From the NCBI RefSeq assembly GCF_044792555.1, contig NZ_CP126238.1:2356001-2420000 (forward strand): a DNA stretch of 64,000 nt, read 5' to 3'. Positions 9,172 to 17,927 of this stretch are shown here, piece by piece; position 1 is the stretch's first letter, and the number at the start of each line of letters is the position of its first letter. The stretch is from Alicycliphilus denitrificans_A (GTDB lineage Bacteria; Pseudomonadota; Gammaproteobacteria; Burkholderiales; Burkholderiaceae_C). Below the pieces are notes generated by a model. The model was given only the letters and a program-made list of their open reading frames with translations, had not been told where the DNA came from and made no database searches. The position numbers and the translations under genes are program-made.

Positions 9172-9913
9172 GTAGAGACTCCGGCTGGGGGAATTCTCTA
9201 CTTCCGGGTGGTTCAGGTTTTCGAGGGGACTTCATTCGGTCAACCTCGGCATGGAGTCTGCGCTCTTGGGCTTGCGCGCGTTCTTCGATGCGGGAGCGCT
9301 CGATCTGGTGCTCTGCATCTTTGGAATCATTTCGCCGGCGCTCTGCTTCCGCAACTTGTCGCATTTGCGCGCCTTCTGAGCGCGCGCTGTCTAGTTGCTG
9401 TTGGCACCCAAGCAGTTGCTGTTGCAGTTCCTGTGCCTGGCGGGATAACTCGGCAATCTGGGCGTCCTTGGCCCCCATGGCGACCGCATAGGCCTCGCTC
9501 CGGTCTTTGAGACGCTGCTGCTCGCGTTTGAACTCTTCCTCAGCCTGGCGCAGTTCTTCGGCGCGCTCCTCCAGTTCAGCGCGGGTGTTCGAAAACTGGG
9601 CCGTGGCGCTTTCGTGAGCTTGCTGCAGGGCCCGTCCCCACAAGGTCTTTGCAGCCTTAAGGACAGAATTAGGCAACTGATTGTCGGGGTCTTGGACGCC
9701 CTCCACCCCGTCCGCCGGTGTCTGCAGCCGCTTGGCTAGCGATCCGTACCATCCGTCGAGCATAGGCCCCACCGTGTTGGGAGAGCCTCGACCCAGCTGC
9801 TGCCGCACACGTTCAATCGTGGGACGCTCCCCCAATCCCAGAACGGTGTCTGCCGCAGCCCAAACCTCTTCCATCTGCACGCCACGAGGCCCTCTAACAT
9901 TTCTAAGTTGCAT
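9149..9913 (-). pseudogene. KfrA-like DNA-binding coiled-coil protein, 3' end replaced by IS
   Basis: KfrA proteins are plasmid and island DNA-binding proteins with an N-terminal winged-helix domain and a long coiled coil; many repress their own promoter. Here residues about 10-75 (TVLGLGERPTIERVRQQLG, then GSPNTVGPMLDGWYG) match the KfrA N-terminal domain. Residues about 125-232 are an almost unbroken Glu/Gln/Arg-rich coiled coil. The native frame ends near 9216-9237, where the IS begins. The remaining residues to the stop at 9149 come from the IS, and the family is usually longer, so I treat the gene as truncated. It is divergent from the integrase gene. Confidence 0.8.
9220..9237 (-). repeat. 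Right arm of the 18-bp perfect inverted repeat outside the IS
   Basis: This is the inverted copy of 8045-8062, placed four bases outside the right end of the IS. It falls in the last codons before the kfrA-like gene is cut. Because it is an inverted and not a direct repeat, it is not an ordinary target duplication. Confidence 0.9.
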
Positions 9914-9938
9914 CGCCCTACTCCAGCGTCAAAATTGA

Positions 9939-9963
9939 CCACGATAATTGATGGTTATCGTGG
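9939..9963. promoter_or_regulatory. Candidate KfrA operator in the divergent promoter region
   Basis: CCACGATAA and TTATCGTGG form a perfect 9-bp inverted repeat with a 7-bp spacer. It starts 26 bp upstream of the kfrA-like start codon and lies in the AT-rich stretch between kfrA and the integrase gene. KfrA proteins are known to bind operators in their own promoter regions. Assignment to this protein is an inference. Confidence 0.55.
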
Positions 9964-10038
9964 CTTATCTGTTAATTATGTTGTAAACAATACATCATAT
10001 GTAGTGTTATTGGAAATACTGCTCAACCAACCCTTGTT

Positions 10039-11097
10039 TTGACCATGCGCCTGCCGTCTTTGAGAAATGCTCCGTCCCTGGAACCGTCCGCCCTGTCGCA
10101 GGTGACGGCGCAGGCCGTCGAAGAGCTGATGCGTGAGGGCGAGTCGGCGAACACGCTGGCCAGCTACCGCTCCGCGTTGCGCTACTGGGCGGCTTGGTTT
10201 GGCCTTCGGTATGGCCAGGCCGTCACGTTGCCGCTACCAGCCAATGCGGTTCTGCAGTTCATCGTGGACCACGCGCAGCGGACCACGGCCGATGGCCTTG
10301 TTCACGAGCTTCCGCGCGCGATTGACCAGGCACTGGTGGATGCGGGATTCAAGGGAAAGCCGGGCCCGATGGCGCTCAACACCTTGATCCACCGAATTGC
10401 GGTGCTGTCCAAGGCTCATCAACTGCGTGAGCTCAAGAACCCGTGCCAGGATCCCAAGGTGCGTGAGTTGTTGGCCAAGACGCGCCGCGCCTATGGCAAA
10501 CGGGGGGCGCTACCGCAAAAGAAGGATGCGCTGACCAAGGATCCCTTGATGGCCATCCTGGACACCTGCGATGAATCGCTCAAGGGCCTTCGTGATCGCG
10601 CCCTCCTCCTCTTCGCGTGGGCCTCTGGAGGGCGCCGGCGGTCGGAAGTGGCCGGGGCCAGCATGAAAAACCTTCGCCGCCATGGACCGGACAGTTTCTC
10701 CTACACCCTCGCCTACTCCAAGAGCAATCAGACTGCTGCCGATCGCCCGGAGAACGTGAAACCTCTTGAGGGCATTGCGGGAGAGGCCCTACAGACGTGG
10801 TTGACCGCTTCGGGCATCGTGGACGGAGCGATCTTTAGGCAGGTCAGAAAAGGCGGAAACCTTGGCGCCACCCTCTCCCCTGCTGCCGTGCGCGACATCG
10901 TTCGCGCGCGAGCGAAGCTTGCCGGCTTGTCCGATGCGTTTTCTGCGCACTCATTGCGGTCTGGTTTTGTGACAGAGGCTGCAATCCAAAGGGTTCCACT
11001 CGCGGATGCGATGGCGATGACAGGGCATCGGAGCGTCTCCAGCGTTGTTGGATATTACCGCCCGTCTAAAGACAACCCAGCAGCGAAACTGCTATGA
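10039..11097 (+). CDS. Tyrosine recombinase (phage/island integrase)
   Basis: This is a site-specific recombinase of about 352 residues, probably responsible for integration of the island. The N-terminal SAM-like domain (ANTLASYRSALRYWAAWF, residues about 38-55) binds DNA arms. The catalytic domain shows R in WASGGRRRSEVAG (about 200), K in AYSKSNQ, the HSLR box in FSAHSLRSGF, H in MTGHRS, and the nucleophile in VVGYYRP near the C-terminus. Translation may start at the TTG at 10039 or the ATG at 10045; neither has a clear ribosome binding site. It is divergent from the kfrA-like gene, a pairing I associate with genomic islands, and sits at the edge of the defence island. Confidence 0.92.
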   Translation: MTMRLPSLRNAPSLEPSALSQVTAQAVEELMREGESANTLASYRSALRYWAAWFGLRYGQAVTLPLPANAVLQFIVDHAQRTTADGLVHELPRAIDQALVDAGFKGKPGPMALNTLIHRIAVLSKAHQLRELKNPCQDPKVRELLAKTRRAYGKRGALPQKKDALTKDPLMAILDTCDESLKGLRDRALLLFAWASGGRRRSEVAGASMKNLRRHGPDSFSYTLAYSKSNQTAADRPENVKPLEGIAGEALQTWLTASGIVDGAIFRQVRKGGNLGATLSPAAVRDIVRARAKLAGLSDAFSAHSLRSGFVTEAAIQRVPLADAMAMTGHRSVSSVVGYYRPSKDNPAAKLL

Positions 11098-11330
11098 TTT
11101 TTGAAGGCTCCGACCATCACAGAAGTCGGCGCTTCTCCAGGCCCCCAGCCAATATGTATCCCTGTCACAACCGTCTAGCGGCGATTAGTAATTAGCTCGG
11201 CCGGTCCACGCACAGGCGCACCCCCGTTGGGGGCGCTATGTGCCCCCAATACTTATTAGCAGCGCGGGATGTGTCGCGCCACCGACTTCGCTACTAAGAT
11301 GATTCGGCTGGACGATCAGGAGTGCGCCAT
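11098..11330. other. Island edge between integrase and truncated metE-like gene
   Basis: This stretch has no convincing gene. It holds a perfect 8-bp hairpin, TTGGGGGC (11227-11234) and GCCCCCAA (11242-11249), followed by TACTTATT, which may serve as a terminator for the integrase gene. The reading frame of the metE-like pseudogene loses its family resemblance near 11331, so the attachment site or recombination junction should lie between about 11100 and 11331. I cannot define it without the opposite island end. Confidence 0.45.
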
Positions 11331-12289
11331 GCCACGTCCCGACCCATCGGCGCCAGGCCGCAATTCGTGCACGCGAACAGTCGTTCCTTCGGCACGAACT
11401 CCAGCGCCCGGCCGATGGTGTCGGCGACTTCCTCGGGTGTCTCGACCATGTCGCTGGCCACATCGATCACGCCGACCCGCACGTCCTTGCCGGCCAGCAG
11501 CTTCATCAGGTCGGGAGGCACATGGGAGTGGATGTACTCCAGGCTCACTTGGTCGATGCGGCTGCGAGCAAGCGCGGGGAACACCGCTTCATACTGGCGC
11601 CATTCATCGCCCAGGGTGCTCTTCCAGTCGGTGTTGGCCTTGATGCCGTAGCCGTAGCAAATGTGCACTGCCGTCGTGCAGGTCAAGCCCTGCGCCGCGC
11701 GCTCGAGCGCCTGCACGCCCCAGTCGGCGGCATCCTTCATGTAGACATTGAAGGCGGGCTCGTCGAACTGGATGATGTCCACGCCATCGGCCTGCAGCGC
11801 GAGCGCCTCCTGGTTGAGCAGCTCCGCAAACGCGAAGGCCATTTTGACCTTGTCGCCTTAGAAGCGGTCTGCCACGGTGTCGACGATGGTCATGGGGCCG
11901 GGCAGCGTGAACTTCAGCTTCTTCTTGGTGTGCGCGCGCGCCAGTTGTGCTTCGAAGGCATGCACGCGGCCCTTCAGACGCAGGGCCGAAACCACCTGCG
12001 GCACCATCGCGTCGTAGCGGTTGTCGCGGATGCCCATCTTCACCTTGTGCTCGAAGTCGATGCCTTCGATCCGCTCAAGGAAGCCATGCACGAAATGTTG
12101 TCGCGATTGCTCGCCGTCGCACACGATGTCCAGGCCTGCATCTTCCTGGGCCTTGATCCAAAGCAGAGTCGCGTCGGCCTTTGCCTGGCGAAGTGCATCG
12201 CCTTCAGCCTTCCACTGGGGCCAGAGCTTGTTGGTTTCAGCGAGCCAGGCTGGCTTCGGCAGGCTGCCAGCGATGGATGTTTCAAACAT
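11294..12289 (-). pseudogene. MetE-like methionine synthase core protein, disrupted
   Basis: This is a short cobalamin-independent methionine synthase homologue that corresponds to the catalytic half of MetE. It starts MFETSIAGSLPKPAWLAETN at 12289. A TAA at 11858-11860 interrupts the frame: after TVADRF the same frame continues GDKVKMAFAFAELLNQEA. This points to a single nonsense change, probably of a tyrosine codon. Zinc-ligand motifs remain in the second part (AVHICYGYG and CTNCGLAPM). The C-terminus diverges after APMGRDVA into a sequence unlike the family and stops at 11294, next to the island edge. Two separate lesions make it a pseudogene. Confidence 0.8.
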
Positions 12290-12393
12290 CTGAGGATTCC
12301 TTTACAGCAAAAAAGGGGATGCAAGCGTACTTTGGGACTGTATTTCCCGAGTAGCCACAGAATGGCGTGTCATGTGGAAGATAGCGGCTGAAG

Positions 12394-14688
12394 TCAGGAA
12401 GCGCTGGCGCGCAGCGCCTTCGCCGCAGAAACCATGTTGGCCAGCGCTGCGATCACTTCCGGCCACTGCCGTGTTTTCAAGCCACAGTCGGGGTTTACCC
12501 ACAAGCGGTCCGTCGGGATGCGCTCGGCCGCCTTCTTCATCAACTGAACGATATGTTCCTGCGTCGGAATATTGGGGGAGTGGATGTCGTACACACCGGG
12601 GCCGATTTCGTTGGGGTACTGGAAGTTCTTGAACGCATCGAGCAGTTCCATGTCCGATCGCGAGGTTTCGATCGTGATGACGTCGGCGTCCATCTCTGAG
12701 ATTGAGGCGATGATGTCGTTGAATTCCGAGTAGCACATGTGGGTATGGATCTGCGTTTCATCGCGCACGCCGTTGGCTGTGATGCGGAAGCACTCCACGG
12801 CCCAGTCCAGGTACTCTTTCCAGTGCGCCTTGAGAAGTGGCATGCCTTCACGCAGAGCGGCCTCGTCGATCTGGATGATGCGAACGCCGGCTTTTTCCAG
12901 GTCCAGTACCTCATCACGGATGGCCAGTGCGAGTTGCTTGCATGAGACCGAGCGTGGCTGATCGTCGCGCACGAAGGACCAGTTCAGGATGGTGACCGGG
13001 CCCGTGAGCATGCCCTTCATGGGCTTGTCGGTCAGGGACTGGGCGTAGGTAATCCATTCCAACGTCATTGCCTTGGGGCGGCTGATGTCGCCGAACAGAA
13101 TCGGTGGCTTAACGCAGCGCGAGCCATAGGACTGCACCCAGCCGAACTGGCTGAACGCATAGCCTTCGAGCTGCTCGCCGAAGTACTCGACCATGTCGTT
13201 GCGCTCGGCTTCGCCGTGCACCAGCACATCCAAGCCCAGCTTTTCCTGCTCGCGCACGCTGCGCTCGATCTCAGCACGCATCGCTGCCTGGTAACCTGGA
13301 TGGTCCAGGCGGCCGGCCTTGAATTCGCTGCGCGCATGGCGGATCTCGGCGGTCTGAGGGAAGGAGCCAATCGTCGTCGTGGGATAAACGGGTAGATTCA
13401 GCAGTGCTGATTGCTTGGGGGCACGCTTGGCATAGGCGCTCTCGCGCCGGCCCAGGTCGGAAGAGATCCGGGCAACCGCAGCTTGGACTGCGGGGTTGTG
13501 CACGCGCGGCGAGGCGCGGCGCGCATCCAGCGCGGCTTTGTTGGCGGCCAGCTCTGCTTCCACGGCTGCACGGCCTTCGTTCAGGGCACGGCCCAGCAGC
13601 TTCAGTTCATCGAGCTTTTGCAGCGCGAACGCTAGCCAGGATTTGACCTCGACATCGAGCTTTTGTTCGCTGTTCAGGTCCACCGGCACGTGCAGCAGCG
13701 AGCACGACGGGGCAATCCAAAGACGGGCTTCCAGCCGCTGTGCCAGGGGCTCCACCCAGTCGAGCACGGCCGTTAGGTCGGTCTTCCATATATTGCGGCC
13801 GTTGATCACGCCCAGCGACAGCACTTTGTGCGCAGGTAACAGGTTGATCAATGGTTGTACGCCATCACGGTCGTTGATGACGTCCACGTGCAGGCCAGCC
13901 ACGGGAAGGTTGGCTGCCAGGTAGGCGTTCTCCTGCAACTGACCAAAATAGGTGGCCAGCAGGATCTTGACCCTGGCCGCCTTCAGTTGGTGGTAGGCGG
14001 TATTGAAGGCATGCTGCCAGTCGGCATCCAGCTCCGTCACCAGGATGGGCTCGTCGATCTGCACCCATTCCACGCCCTGCTTAGCCAGGATCTCGAGCAG
14101 TTCGGCGTAGACCGGCAGCAGGCGCTCCAGCAAGGCCAGTTTGTTCGAGTCGTCCTTTGCCTTGCCAATGGCCAGATAGGTCACGGGGCCGACGATCACC
14201 GGCTTCGGCCTAACGCCCTGCGCCTTGGCTTCGGCCAGTTGCGCCAGCAGGCGCGAAGCATCCAGCTTGAACTGGGTGGGGGCGGTGAACTCAGGAACAA
14301 TGTAGTGGTAGTTAGTGTCAAACCACTTGGTCATCTCCCCCGCCGCTACGCCGCCGCAACAGGCGCTGTGCTCCTCTGTGCCCTTGGCCGAGCGGCCGCG
14401 CGCCACGCGAAAGTAGTTGTCCAGCGCGTCGCCGTGGAAGCCCTGGACGCGCTCGGGCAGGTTGCCCAGCAGGAAGCTCATGTCCAGCACCTGGTCATAG
14501 AACGAGAAGTCGCCCACGGGCACCAGATCCAGGCCTGCCTGGTTCTGCCAGTGCTGCTTGCGCAACTGTGCGCCCAGGGCCGTGAGTTCGTCGCGCGAGA
14601 AGGCACCCTTCCAGTAGGACTCCAGCGCGAACTTCAGTTCGCGGCGGGCGCCAATGCGGGGAAAGCCAAGGTTGTGAATCGTCGTCAT
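12394..14688 (-). CDS. metE: Cobalamin-independent methionine synthase MetE
   Basis: MetE transfers the methyl group of 5-methyltetrahydropteroyltri-glutamate to homocysteine, the last step of methionine synthesis, in the cytoplasm. The protein is 764 residues from the ATG at 14688 (MTTIHNLGFPRIGARRELK), close to the family norm. The upstream in-frame Met codons lie in the metR-metE promoter region and are less likely starts. The catalytic half shows GMLTGPVTILNWSFVRDDQP, IQIDEAALREGMPL, the zinc ligands in HMCYSEFNDI, and the distal cysteine in WVNPDCGLKTRQW. It is transcribed away from metR. No cobalamin riboswitch is evident in the 100-bp upstream region. Confidence 0.96.
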   Translation of the reverse strand: MTTIHNLGFPRIGARRELKFALESYWKGAFSRDELTALGAQLRKQHWQNQAGLDLVPVGDFSFYDQVLDMSFLLGNLPERVQGFHGDALDNYFRVARGRSAKGTEEHSACCGGVAAGEMTKWFDTNYHYIVPEFTAPTQFKLDASRLLAQLAEAKAQGVRPKPVIVGPVTYLAIGKAKDDSNKLALLERLLPVYAELLEILAKQGVEWVQIDEPILVTELDADWQHAFNTAYHQLKAARVKILLATYFGQLQENAYLAANLPVAGLHVDVINDRDGVQPLINLLPAHKVLSLGVINGRNIWKTDLTAVLDWVEPLAQRLEARLWIAPSCSLLHVPVDLNSEQKLDVEVKSWLAFALQKLDELKLLGRALNEGRAAVEAELAANKAALDARRASPRVHNPAVQAAVARISSDLGRRESAYAKRAPKQSALLNLPVYPTTTIGSFPQTAEIRHARSEFKAGRLDHPGYQAAMRAEIERSVREQEKLGLDVLVHGEAERNDMVEYFGEQLEGYAFSQFGWVQSYGSRCVKPPILFGDISRPKAMTLEWITYAQSLTDKPMKGMLTGPVTILNWSFVRDDQPRSVSCKQLALAIRDEVLDLEKAGVRIIQIDEAALREGMPLLKAHWKEYLDWAVECFRITANGVRDETQIHTHMCYSEFNDIIASISEMDADVITIETSRSDMELLDAFKNFQYPNEIGPGVYDIHSPNIPTQEHIVQLMKKAAERIPTDRLWVNPDCGLKTRQWPEVIAALANMVSAAKALRASAS

Positions 14689-14739
14689 GTCGGTCTTCGT
14701 AGAAGCAGGAAACGGGCGCATGTTAGGCACTGCATTACA

Positions 14740-14762
14740 TGAAGTAAAATGGTCTTATTTCA
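14740..14762. promoter_or_regulatory. Candidate MetR binding site
   Basis: TGAAGTAAAA and TCTTATTTCA, separated by TGG, form an interrupted palindrome with two mismatches. Its outer TGAA and TTCA match the ends of the known MetR recognition pattern. It is located between the divergent metE and metR genes. Confidence 0.6.
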
Positions 14763-14789
14763 CATATCAATCAATTTTGCTCATATATC

Positions 14790-15689
14790 ATGCTAGAGCG
14801 CATCCATCTCGCCGTGCTGCAGGAGGTCGAGAAGCAAGGCTCGCTCACGGCGGCAGCCGACAAGCTGTGTGTCACCCAGTCGGCCCTGAGCCACAGCATG
14901 AAGAAGCTGGAGCAGCAGCTCGGCACCGACATCTGGCGGCGCGAGGGCCGCAGCCTGCGTCTGACGCAGGCCGGCCAGTACCTGCTGGCGGTGGCGGGCC
15001 GCGTGCTGCCGCAGCTCGACCTGGCCGAGGAGCGCCTGCGCCAGTTCGCCGAAGGAGCGCGCGGCAGCCTGCGCATCGGCATGGAGTGCCATCCGTGCTA
15101 CCAGTGGCTGCTCAAGGTGGTGTCGCCCTACCTCGTCGCCTGGCCCGACGTGGATGTGGACGTGAAGCAGAAATTCCAGTTCGGCGGCATCGGCGCGCTG
15201 CTGGGCTACGAGATCGACTTGCTCGTGACGCCCGACCCGCTGTACAAGCCCGGGCTGCGCTTCGAGCCCGTGTTCGACTACGAGCAGGTGCTGGTGGTGT
15301 GCAGCGGCCACCCGCTGGCGCAGCAGGCCTACGCCAGGCCCGCCCAACTGGCAGACGAAGTCCTCATCACCTATCCGGTAAGCCCCGAGCGGCTGGACAT
15401 CTACACCCAGTTCCTCGGGCCCGCGGGCATCGCTCCGCGCAGGCACAAGACCATCGAAACCACGGACATCATGCTGCAGATGGTCGCCAGCGGCCGGGGC
15501 GTGGCCGCCCTGCCACGCTGGCTGGTGCTCGAATACGCCGGCACGATGGATGTGGTGCCAGTCAAGCTCGGGCGCCAGGGCATCGCCAAGCAGATTCACC
15601 TGGGCGCGCGCGAGGGGGACCTGGACACCGACTACCTTCAGGCTTTCATCGAGCTCGCCCGGCAATCGACGGCCGTAGTCATCCCGTAG
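14790..15689 (+). CDS. metR: LysR-family regulator MetR
   Basis: MetR activates metE and related genes with homocysteine as co-effector. This 299-residue protein has the LysR winged helix-turn-helix at residues about 3-62 (GSLTAAADKLCVTQSALSHS), then the periplasmic-binding-like effector domain. It is divergent from metE, the classic arrangement. The segment GMECHPCYQWLLKVVSPYL in the effector domain is, from memory, typical of MetR. A TCA-rich AT region upstream holds the promoter. Confidence 0.93.
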   Translation: MLERIHLAVLQEVEKQGSLTAAADKLCVTQSALSHSMKKLEQQLGTDIWRREGRSLRLTQAGQYLLAVAGRVLPQLDLAEERLRQFAEGARGSLRIGMECHPCYQWLLKVVSPYLVAWPDVDVDVKQKFQFGGIGALLGYEIDLLVTPDPLYKPGLRFEPVFDYEQVLVVCSGHPLAQQAYARPAQLADEVLITYPVSPERLDIYTQFLGPAGIAPRRHKTIETTDIMLQMVASGRGVAALPRWLVLEYAGTMDVVPVKLGRQGIAKQIHLGAREGDLDTDYLQAFIELARQSTAVVIP

Positions 15690-15741
15690 GGGACGCGGTG
15701 GGCGGCGCCTGACGCAGGGCGTTGGCAGGAGCGTCGCGGAT

Positions 15742-16602
15742 TCAGGTGTAGCGCTTTTCCAGCGCGTCCCATTCGGGCTTACCAACCAGGCGCTGGCGCT
15801 CGGCGAACGGGGTGACAAGGCCGCTCGACTCCCGCACTTCCTTCTCGTCGCGCAGCACCGTCAGGGCCTTTTGCATGCCCGCCACCGCACCCTGCAGCGC
15901 CGCGTTGGCGTACAGCACGATGCCAAAGCCCAGTTCGCCCAGCTGGTCGGCATTGAAAATGGGCGTCTTACCGCCAATCACCATGTTCACCAGCTGCGGC
16001 TTGGAAGTGCGCTGCGGCAGCGCGCGCACTTCCTCAGCTTTGGTCACGGCCTCGACGAATAGGATGTCGGCGCCGGCCTCGGCGAACTTTTGCGCGCGCT
16101 CCACGGCGGCCTCGAAGCCGTGCGTGGCGGCGGCGTCGGTGCGCGCCATGATGAGGAAATCGGGGTCGCGCCGCGCATCGACGGCGGCCTTGATCTTGCT
16201 CACGGCCTCCTCGGTCGAGATTACCTCCTTGCCGCTGAAATGGCCGCAACGCTTGGGCGCCACCTGGTCTTCGAGCTGGATGCAGTCGGCCCCGGCGCGC
16301 TCCAGCGTGCGCACGGTGTGGGCCACGTTCAGCGCGTTGCCGAAGCCCGTGTCGGCATCGACGATGAGCGGCACGTCCACCGCGTCGCGGATGCGCGCGG
16401 TGTGGTCGGCGATTTCATGCAGGCCCATGAAGCCCTGGTCCGGCATGCCGAACCACATATTCGTCACGCCCGCGCCGGTCACATAAATGGCCTTGAAGCC
16501 TAGGTCGGCGCTTACCTTGGCCGACAGCGCGTTGAACGCGCCCGGAACGATCAGGCCGTTGCGGGCCTCGACGAGTTGCTTGAGTTGCTGCTTGGTGTTC
16601 AT
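15742..16602 (-). CDS. Isocitrate lyase/PEP mutase family protein, probable 2-methylisocitrate lyase role
   Basis: This 286-residue protein belongs to the ICL/PEP mutase superfamily of TIM-barrel enzymes. It shows the metal-binding region LIVDADTGFGNALNV (about 83-97) and the catalytic loop EDQVAPKRCGHFSGK (about 116-130), whose KRCGH matches methylisocitrate lyases. It is the last gene of the prpC-acnD-prpF series, where a lyase that splits 2-methylisocitrate into pyruvate and succinate is needed. It does not look like classical PrpB throughout; it resembles the carboxyphosphonoenolpyruvate mutase and oxaloacetate decarboxylase branch. The role is therefore inferred from context. The start at 16602 (MNTKQQLKQLVEARNG) aligns with family N-termini. 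Confidence 0.75.
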   Translation of the reverse strand: MNTKQQLKQLVEARNGLIVPGAFNALSAKVSADLGFKAIYVTGAGVTNMWFGMPDQGFMGLHEIADHTARIRDAVDVPLIVDADTGFGNALNVAHTVRTLERAGADCIQLEDQVAPKRCGHFSGKEVISTEEAVSKIKAAVDARRDPDFLIMARTDAAATHGFEAAVERAQKFAEAGADILFVEAVTKAEEVRALPQRTSKPQLVNMVIGGKTPIFNADQLGELGFGIVLYANAALQGAVAGMQKALTVLRDEKEVRESSGLVTPFAERQRLVGKPEWDALEKRYT

Positions 16603-16689
16603 TGCTTTTCCTTGTGTGCGCATTGCTTGAAACCGGCGCGCGCCCCTTCCCACGCGAAGCGTGAGAGAAGGGGGAAGCGACGAAGTCGC

Positions 16690-17877
16690 TCAGGAGGTTG
16701 TCGGTACTCTCACCCAGCCCTCCATGAGGATGCGGGCGCTGCGGCTCATCACGGCCTTGGTGACCTGCCATTGGCCGTCCACCTGCCTGGCCTCGGCCCC
16801 CACGCGCAAGGTGCCCGAGGGGTGGCCGAAGCGCACGGCCTGGCGCTCGCCGCCGCCGGCGGCCAGATTCACCAGCGTGCCGGGAATGGCCGCCGCCGTG
16901 CCGATGGCCACGGCGCAGGTGCCCATCATGGCGTGGTGCAGCTTGCCCATGGACAGGGCGCGCACCAGCAGATCGACATCCGCCGCCTCGATCACCTTGC
17001 CGCTGGAGGCGGTGTAGCGCTTGGGCGGGCTGACGAAGGCTATTTTGGGCGTGTGCTGGCGCGTGGCGGCTTCTTCTGGGGTCTGGATCAGGCCCATGCG
17101 CAGCGCGCTGGCGACGCGGATGTGCTCGAAACGCGCCAGTTGCGCCGGGTCGCCGTTGATGTCCTCGCGCAACTCCGTGCCCTGGTAGCCGATGTCGGCA
17201 GCGTTGACGAACACCGTGGGGATGCCCGCGTTGATCATGGTGGCCGGGAAGGTGCCGACGCCGGGGACATGGAGCTTATCGACCAGGTTGCCGGTGGGGA
17301 ACATGGCTCCGCCCTCCTCGCCATCGTCCGACGGGTCCATGAACTCCAGCACGATTTCGGCGGTGGGGAAGGTCACGCCGTCCAACTCGAAGTCGCCGGT
17401 TTCCTGCACCTGGCCATTAGCGATGGGCACGTGGGCAATGATGGTCTTGCCAATGTTGGCCTGCCAGATGCGCACCACGCAAACGCCGTTGTCCGGGATG
17501 CGGCTGGCATCCACCAGGCCCGCGTGGATGGCGAACGCCCCGGCGGCGGTGGAGAGGTTGCCGCAGTTGCCGCTCCAGTCGACGAAGTCCTTGTCGATGG
17601 ACACCTGGCCGTAGAGGTAATCCACATCGTGGCCGGGGCGCGTGCTCTTGCAGAGGATGACGCACTTGCTGGTGCTCGACGTGGCCCCGCCCATGCCGTC
17701 GATCTGCGCGCCGTAGGGGTCGGGGCTGCCGATGACGCGCTGGAACAGCCTGTCGCGCGCCGGGCCCGGCTGCTGTGCCGCCTCGGGCAGATCCTGCAGG
17801 CGGAAGAACACACCCTTGCTGGTGCCGCCGCGCAGGTAGGTGGCAGGGACGCGGATCTGAGGAAGGTGCTGGGTCAT
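16690..17877 (-). CDS. prpF: PrpF, AcnD-accessory isomerase
   Basis: PrpF is a 2-methylaconitate cis-trans isomerase that works with AcnD in the methylcitrate cycle. The 395-residue protein has the family signature at its N-terminus, TYLRGGTSKGVFF (about 13-25), then GGATSSTSKCVIL and WSGNCGNLSTAAGAFAI. The catalytic region has the two-domain diaminopimelate-epimerase-like fold with conserved Cys and Lys. It follows acnD after a 39-bp gap that contains a copy of the interspersed repeat. Confidence 0.93.
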   Translation of the reverse strand: MTQHLPQIRVPATYLRGGTSKGVFFRLQDLPEAAQQPGPARDRLFQRVIGSPDPYGAQIDGMGGATSSTSKCVILCKSTRPGHDVDYLYGQVSIDKDFVDWSGNCGNLSTAAGAFAIHAGLVDASRIPDNGVCVVRIWQANIGKTIIAHVPIANGQVQETGDFELDGVTFPTAEIVLEFMDPSDDGEEGGAMFPTGNLVDKLHVPGVGTFPATMINAGIPTVFVNAADIGYQGTELREDINGDPAQLARFEHIRVASALRMGLIQTPEEAATRQHTPKIAFVSPPKRYTASSGKVIEAADVDLLVRALSMGKLHHAMMGTCAVAIGTAAAIPGTLVNLAAGGGERQAVRFGHPSGTLRVGAEARQVDGQWQVTKAVMSRSARILMEGWVRVPTTS

Positions 17878-17882
17878 ATCAA

Positions 17883-17927
17883 TTTTGATAGCTGCTTGCG
17901 CTTGACTAATAAGGATTTAGTCCCGAT
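17883..17927 (+). repeat. Interspersed GATAGCTGC repeat, copy A
   Basis: TTTTGATAGCTGCTTGCGCTT opens this copy in the acnD-prpF junction; only the first half of the repeat is well conserved. It slightly overlaps the acnD stop codon. Confidence 0.6.

Larger units (their letters stand above)
8067..9215 (-). mobile_element. IS3-family (IS407-like group) insertion sequence
   Basis: This 1149-bp element has orfA and orfB on the minus strand. Its ends are TGAACCACCCGGAAGTAGAG (upstream of orfA, at 9215) and TGAGCCAGTCAGAAGTAGAG (at 8067), which match at 16 of 20 positions. No short direct target duplication is present: the left flank is TTCC and the right flank is GGTT. The element joins the mcrB remnant to the truncated kfrA-like gene, so a deletion or rearrangement has probably happened across it. 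Confidence 0.85.

Noticed and set aside
9191..9215. Possible 4-bp target duplication for the IS407-like element
   Set aside because: The flanks TTCC and GGTT do not match as a direct repeat at either of the plausible end positions.
11216..11236. Hairpin GCGCACCCCCGTTGGGGGCGC as integrase terminator
   Set aside because: The stem has a mismatch or bulge and competes with the better hairpin 11227-11249. It has no T-run.
14689..14789. Cobalamin riboswitch upstream of metE
   Set aside because: Only about 100 bp separates metE and metR, and no B12-box-like conserved sequence is seen.
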